A model generated the notes under the pieces. The model was not told the DNA's origin, did no database searches, and was given only the letters and a program-made list of their open reading frames with translations. The position numbers and the translations under genes were made by a program. Positions 7,300 through 10,317 of a stretch of DNA of 10,317 nucleotides are shown here, in pieces. Source of the stretch: Victivallales bacterium (lineage in GTDB: Bacteria > Verrucomicrobiota > Lentisphaeria > Oligosphaerales > Oligosphaeraceae); the NCBI GenBank assembly GCA_900771165.1, contig CAAGMX010000102.1, positions 1 through 10,317 of the forward strand. Direction: 5' to 3'. Each line of letters opens with the position of its first letter. Within the stretch, counting starts at the first letter, position 1.

Positions 7300-9309
7300 A
7301 TGACGACGGATGACCTCCCCAACTTCCTTCCGGTTCCCATGGCAGATCCTACCCCCTCCACCCCAAAAGCCCACTCCCCCACCACCGCCGTCACCCGGGT
7401 CACCCGATCCGACATGGGACGGCTGGGCGCTGCCCTCTTCGGCGGAATCCTTGTCCTGGACTCCTATCTGGCGGGACTCCTCTTCGCCAATAGCATCGAC
7501 CAGTTCACCATGGATCTCTTCGCCCTGGTGGGCGCCATCATCCTCTCCATCCCCATCTACTGGGAGGCGGGACGCGACCTCTTCCGGGGAGTGGTGGGCA
7601 TGAACGAGCTGGTGGCTCTGGCCCTTCTGGGCGCCTTCGCCTCCGGCCCCAGCAACTACCGCACCGCCGGCGCCGTGGCCTTCTTCATGCTGATCTCCAT
7701 CACCATCGAGAAGCGCACCGCCATCGGCGCGGAGGCCGCCATTGAGGCCGTGGTCCGCATGACCCCCAGAACCGCCCGACGCATCCGGAAGGACGGCTCC
7801 GAGGAACAGTGCGACGCCATCCACGACCTGAATGTGGGCGATACCTGCCGTGTCCGCCCCGGCGAAAACTTCCCGGCGGACGGCAAGATCATCCAGGGTG
7901 TCTCCACGGTGAACCAGGCCTCCATCACCGGTGAAAGTCTCCCCACCGACAAGGGAGTGGGCGACGAAGTCTACGCCGGAACCCTGAATCTCACCGGTCT
8001 GGTGGATTTCCAGGTGACCCGGAAGGGCACCGACACCACCCTGGGCAAGGTCCGGAACCTCATCGCGGACGCCGAGCAGTCCAAGATGCCCATCCAGCGG
8101 ATGATTGACCAATACATCGGCTACTACACTCCCGTGGTGCTGATGATTGCCGGCCTCACCTGGTTTGTCACCAATGACATGAGCCGGGTCATCGCCGTGC
8201 TGGTCATGGCGGTGCCCGCCGCCCTGGTGCTGGCCCACCCCTCCGCGGTCATCGCCGCCATCTCCGCCGCCTCCCGACTGGGCATCCTCATCAAGGATGT
8301 CTCCCAGATCGAGCTGGTGGCCAAGATCAAGGCGGTCATCTTCGATAAGACCGGTACCCTCACCGAGGGAAATCTGGAAGTCTCCCGGCTGGAACCCGTC
8401 AGCGACGGCGACCTGGCCCAGCTGGTTCAGGTGGCCGTCTCCGTGGAACACCACTCCAACCACCCCACCGCCGTGGCCATTAAGAAGCTGGCCGCCAAAG
8501 TGGGCATCGATGTGGTGATTCCCGAAAAATACGAGGAAATCCCCGGCAAGGGGGTCTCCGCCATCGTGGACGGCAAGTCCTGCCTGGTGGGACGCGCCAC
8601 CTGGCTGGCCGAACAGGGTGTGGATGTCTCCTCCCTGGAAGAAAGCCGCCAGCGGGTGGAAAAGGAAGGCATGTCCATCGTCACCGTGGCCTGTGACGGA
8701 AAGCCCCTGGGCTGGATCGGACTCCAGGATGCCATCCGCTCCGTCACGGAGGAGGCAGTGGCCAACCTGAAGGAAATGGGCGTGGAGCACTGCTGCATGG
8801 TCACCGGTGACAATCAGCAGGTGGCCGATGTGGTGGCCCGGAAGGTGGGCATCACCGAAGTCTACGCCGGATGCCTCCCCGAGGAAAAGGCCAAGGTGGT
8901 CTCCCAGCTGAAGCAGGCGGGCAACATCGTGGCCGTGGTGGGTGACGGTGTCAACGATGCCCCGGCTCTGGCCGCCGGCGACATCGGTATGGCCATGGGC
9001 GCCTTCGGCAGCGACATCGCCGTCCAGTCCGCCTCTGTGGCCCTGATGAACAACGATCTGCGCCGCATCCCCTTCTTCATCGGACTGGCCCGGCAGACCC
9101 GGATGCTCATGAACCAGAATCTGGCGGTGGGGCTCACCTTCATCACCGTGGGCGTCTACTTCGCCATCGCCGGGGATCTGGGCCCCATCGGGGCGGCTCT
9201 GATCCATACCGTCTCCAGTCTCCTGGTCATCTTCAACAGCGCCCGCCTGGTGCGCTCCGGCGAAAGCCTGGAGGCCACCCCCGCCCAGGAGAAGGAGTCC
9301 CGCGCCTAA
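7300..9309 (+). CDS. P1B-like P-type ATPase lacking N-terminal metal domain and CPC motif
   Basis: An ATP-driven membrane pump of 669 residues with about eight membrane segments (roughly 41-63, 70-89, 103-115, 120-136, 272-292, 296-317, 608-624, 626-648), as in heavy-metal (P1B) ATPases. The reaction-cycle motifs are intact: TGES (210-213) in the actuator domain, phosphorylation site D349 in DKTGTLTEGN, the P1B HP motif (H388-P389, HHSNHP) and GDGVNDAP (548-555). Two family hallmarks are missing. There is no GMxCxxC domain in the N-terminus, which is Pro/Thr-rich (about 1-36) and probably disordered. The intramembrane CPC is V305-P306-A307 within AVPAALVLAHPSA. The last membrane segment reads HTVSSLLVIFNSARL, keeping the P1B form with His636 near the usual ligand site. 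It is therefore likely active as a pump, but neither Cu+ nor Zn2+/Cd2+ specificity can be assumed. ATG 7339 (Met14) is an alternative start. Gaps of 39 and 51 bases flank it. Confidence 0.9.
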   Translation: MTTDDLPNFLPVPMADPTPSTPKAHSPTTAVTRVTRSDMGRLGAALFGGILVLDSYLAGLLFANSIDQFTMDLFALVGAIILSIPIYWEAGRDLFRGVVGMNELVALALLGAFASGPSNYRTAGAVAFFMLISITIEKRTAIGAEAAIEAVVRMTPRTARRIRKDGSEEQCDAIHDLNVGDTCRVRPGENFPADGKIIQGVSTVNQASITGESLPTDKGVGDEVYAGTLNLTGLVDFQVTRKGTDTTLGKVRNLIADAEQSKMPIQRMIDQYIGYYTPVVLMIAGLTWFVTNDMSRVIAVLVMAVPAALVLAHPSAVIAAISAASRLGILIKDVSQIELVAKIKAVIFDKTGTLTEGNLEVSRLEPVSDGDLAQLVQVAVSVEHHSNHPTAVAIKKLAAKVGIDVVIPEKYEEIPGKGVSAIVDGKSCLVGRATWLAEQGVDVSSLEESRQRVEKEGMSIVTVACDGKPLGWIGLQDAIRSVTEEAVANLKEMGVEHCCMVTGDNQQVADVVARKVGITEVYAGCLPEEKAKVVSQLKQAGNIVAVVGDGVNDAPALAAGDIGMAMGAFGSDIAVQSASVALMNNDLRRIPFFIGLARQTRMLMNQNLAVGLTFITVGVYFAIAGDLGPIGAALIHTVSSLLVIFNSARLVRSGESLEATPAQEKESRA

Positions 9310-9360
9310 TCCCCTTTCCCTACCCGAGAACATCCCCCGCAAGAGAACCCATTTCCCACT

Positions 9361-10317
9361 ATGGCAGACGTGAATCATAAGGAAGAACTGGTGGTGGAGG
9401 CCGTCGGCCTGACCAAAATCTTCAAGGATTTCTGGAATCGCCCCAAGGCCCGGGCCGTCAATGGCCTGGATCTCCAGATCCGAAAAGGCGAGGTCTTTGG
9501 CCTCCTGGGGCCCAACGGCTCCGGAAAATCCACCACCATCAAAATGATTCTGGGACTCCTCTACCCCACCCGGGGAGAACTGAAGGTCTTCGGACAGGAT
9601 CCCCAGAATGTCTCCATGAAGAGCCGCATCGGCTATCTGCCCGAGGAAACCTACCTCTATAAGTACCTCACCGCCTTCGAAACCCTGGACTTCTACGGCG
9701 CCCTCTTCGGCCTGGAAGCCGACCAGCGCCGGGAACGGGCCAGCCAGCTCCTGGAAATGGTGGGCCTGGCCCACGCCGTGGACCGCCCCGTGGGCGAATT
9801 CTCCAAGGGTATGGCCCGGCGCATCGGTCTGGCCCAGGCTCTGGTCAATGACCCCGACCTGGTGATCCTGGACGAGCCCACCAGCGGACTGGATCCCATC
9901 GGATGCCGGGAGGTGAAGGATGTGATCCGCCTGCTGGCCAGCCGCGGCAAAACCGTGATCCTCTGCAGCCACCTCCTGGCCGACGTCCAGGATGTGTGCC
10001 AGCGGGTGGTGGTGCTCTACGGCGGACAGATCCGCGCCCAGGGGCTTCTGGAGGATATCCTGCGCCAGGAAGACAAGACCCAGATCATCACCCCCAGGCT
10101 CTCCGAAAAGACTGTCCAGGAATTGCGGGCGTTCCTGGCGGCCCACGGAGTGGACGCCCCGGAGCGAATCCAGGTGGACAACCCCGGACGGGACCTGGAG
10201 GACTACTTCCTGGAAGTGGTGCGGAAGGCCACGGAACAGAAGATTTCCACGGCGGGCGCCCACGCCCCCGGCGCCATGCCCGAATATCTTCAGAAGGATT
10301 CCCCCCAGCCCAGCGGA
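9361..10317 (+). CDS. ABC-2/NatA-type transporter ATP-binding protein, 3' end beyond window
   Basis: The nucleotide-binding subunit of a probable ABC-2 exporter; 319 residues are visible with no stop before the window ends. Walker A is GPNGSGKST (50-58). The Q-loop position reads GYLPEE (91-96), with Glu instead of Gln, a change I recall as frequent in NatA-like members. The signature is FSKGM (147-151) in place of LSGGQ, Walker B is LVILDEP (167-173), the D-loop is SGLDP (175-179) and the switch His is H204 in LCSHLLAD. Residues from about 240 form a family-typical C-terminal region (DLEDYFLEVVRKA), then a Pro/Ala/Gly-rich tail. It starts 51 bases after the ATPase stop, in the same direction, so it is probably co-transcribed. 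A permease partner is expected downstream. ATG 9361 has no strong Shine-Dalgarno but gives the normal N-terminus. Confidence 0.9.
   Translation, partial: MADVNHKEELVVEAVGLTKIFKDFWNRPKARAVNGLDLQIRKGEVFGLLGPNGSGKSTTIKMILGLLYPTRGELKVFGQDPQNVSMKSRIGYLPEETYLYKYLTAFETLDFYGALFGLEADQRRERASQLLEMVGLAHAVDRPVGEFSKGMARRIGLAQALVNDPDLVILDEPTSGLDPIGCREVKDVIRLLASRGKTVILCSHLLADVQDVCQRVVVLYGGQIRAQGLLEDILRQEDKTQIITPRLSEKTVQELRAFLAAHGVDAPERIQVDNPGRDLEDYFLEVVRKATEQKISTAGAHAPGAMPEYLQKDSPQPSG

Noticed and set aside
9310..9360. Possible terminator or promoter between the ATPase and ABC genes
   Set aside because: I see no stem-loop, T-run or plausible -35/-10 pair; simple read-through in one operon fits better.
5932..10263. 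A 1443-codon open frame on the - strand
   Set aside because: It runs codon-aligned opposite the HflK-like, P-type ATPase and ABC genes, all of which share the same frame. It exists because the sense genes avoid TTA, CTA and TCA. Its translation is Gly/His/Val/Asp-rich with no domain, and it crosses several real genes.
1..10317. tRNA, rRNA, CRISPR arrays, insertion sequences or att sites
   Set aside because: I found no cloverleaf, no regularly spaced repeats, no transposase or integrase motifs and no terminal repeats. The coding content fills nearly the whole window.

Overview
The window reads as one end of a GC-rich (by eye well above 55%) bacterial metagenomic contig. All six genes lie on the + strand, and two of them are incomplete. 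The glycoside hydrolase style, the multi-SPFH operon and the purine-poor leaders with few Shine-Dalgarno sites suggest the PVC group. Within it I lean towards Lentisphaerota (Victivallales-like, gut or rumen), with Planctomycetota or another Verrucomicrobiota lineage as alternatives. This placement is inference from gene style; there is no rRNA or marker gene here. Codon use is strongly biased: Leu is CTC/CTG, Ser is mostly TCC, and TTA, CTA and TCA are almost absent. That bias leaves very long spurious open frames on the - strand.

Layout. Positions 1-40 are not genomic: 7-40 match the Illumina TruSeq read-2 adapter, and 1-6 are probably index bases. From 41 to 2878 runs a 5'-truncated, multidomain, beta-galactosidase-like (clan GH-A, GH42-like) glycoside hydrolase. 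Between 2879 and 3031 lie two hairpins (the second a good intrinsic terminator) and then a perfect 12-bp inverted repeat around an AT-rich core, just ahead of the next gene. From 3032 to the window end runs a co-directional, closely spaced cluster that looks like one operon: a polytopic SPFH protein with a His-rich acidic insert (3032-4987), an HflC-like SPFH protein (5049-5984), an HflK-like SPFH protein (6007-7260), a P1B-like P-type ATPase with no metal-binding N-domain and with VPA in place of the usual CPC (7300-9309), and an ABC-2/NatA-type ATP-binding protein that runs off the end (9361-10317). There is no gene-free stretch over 300 bases.

The cluster is the interesting part. HflK/HflC-type proteins normally form a membrane cage around the protease FtsH. 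Here three SPFH paralogues sit with two ATP-driven membrane machines and no FtsH or NfeD gene in view. A reasonable hypothesis is an SPFH scaffold that organises or gates a P-type ATPase and an ABC-2 exporter. The ATPase keeps all phosphorylation-cycle motifs but lacks the family's intramembrane cysteines, so its substrate is open. The His-rich loop of the first SPFH protein hints at a divalent metal, but this is inference only.
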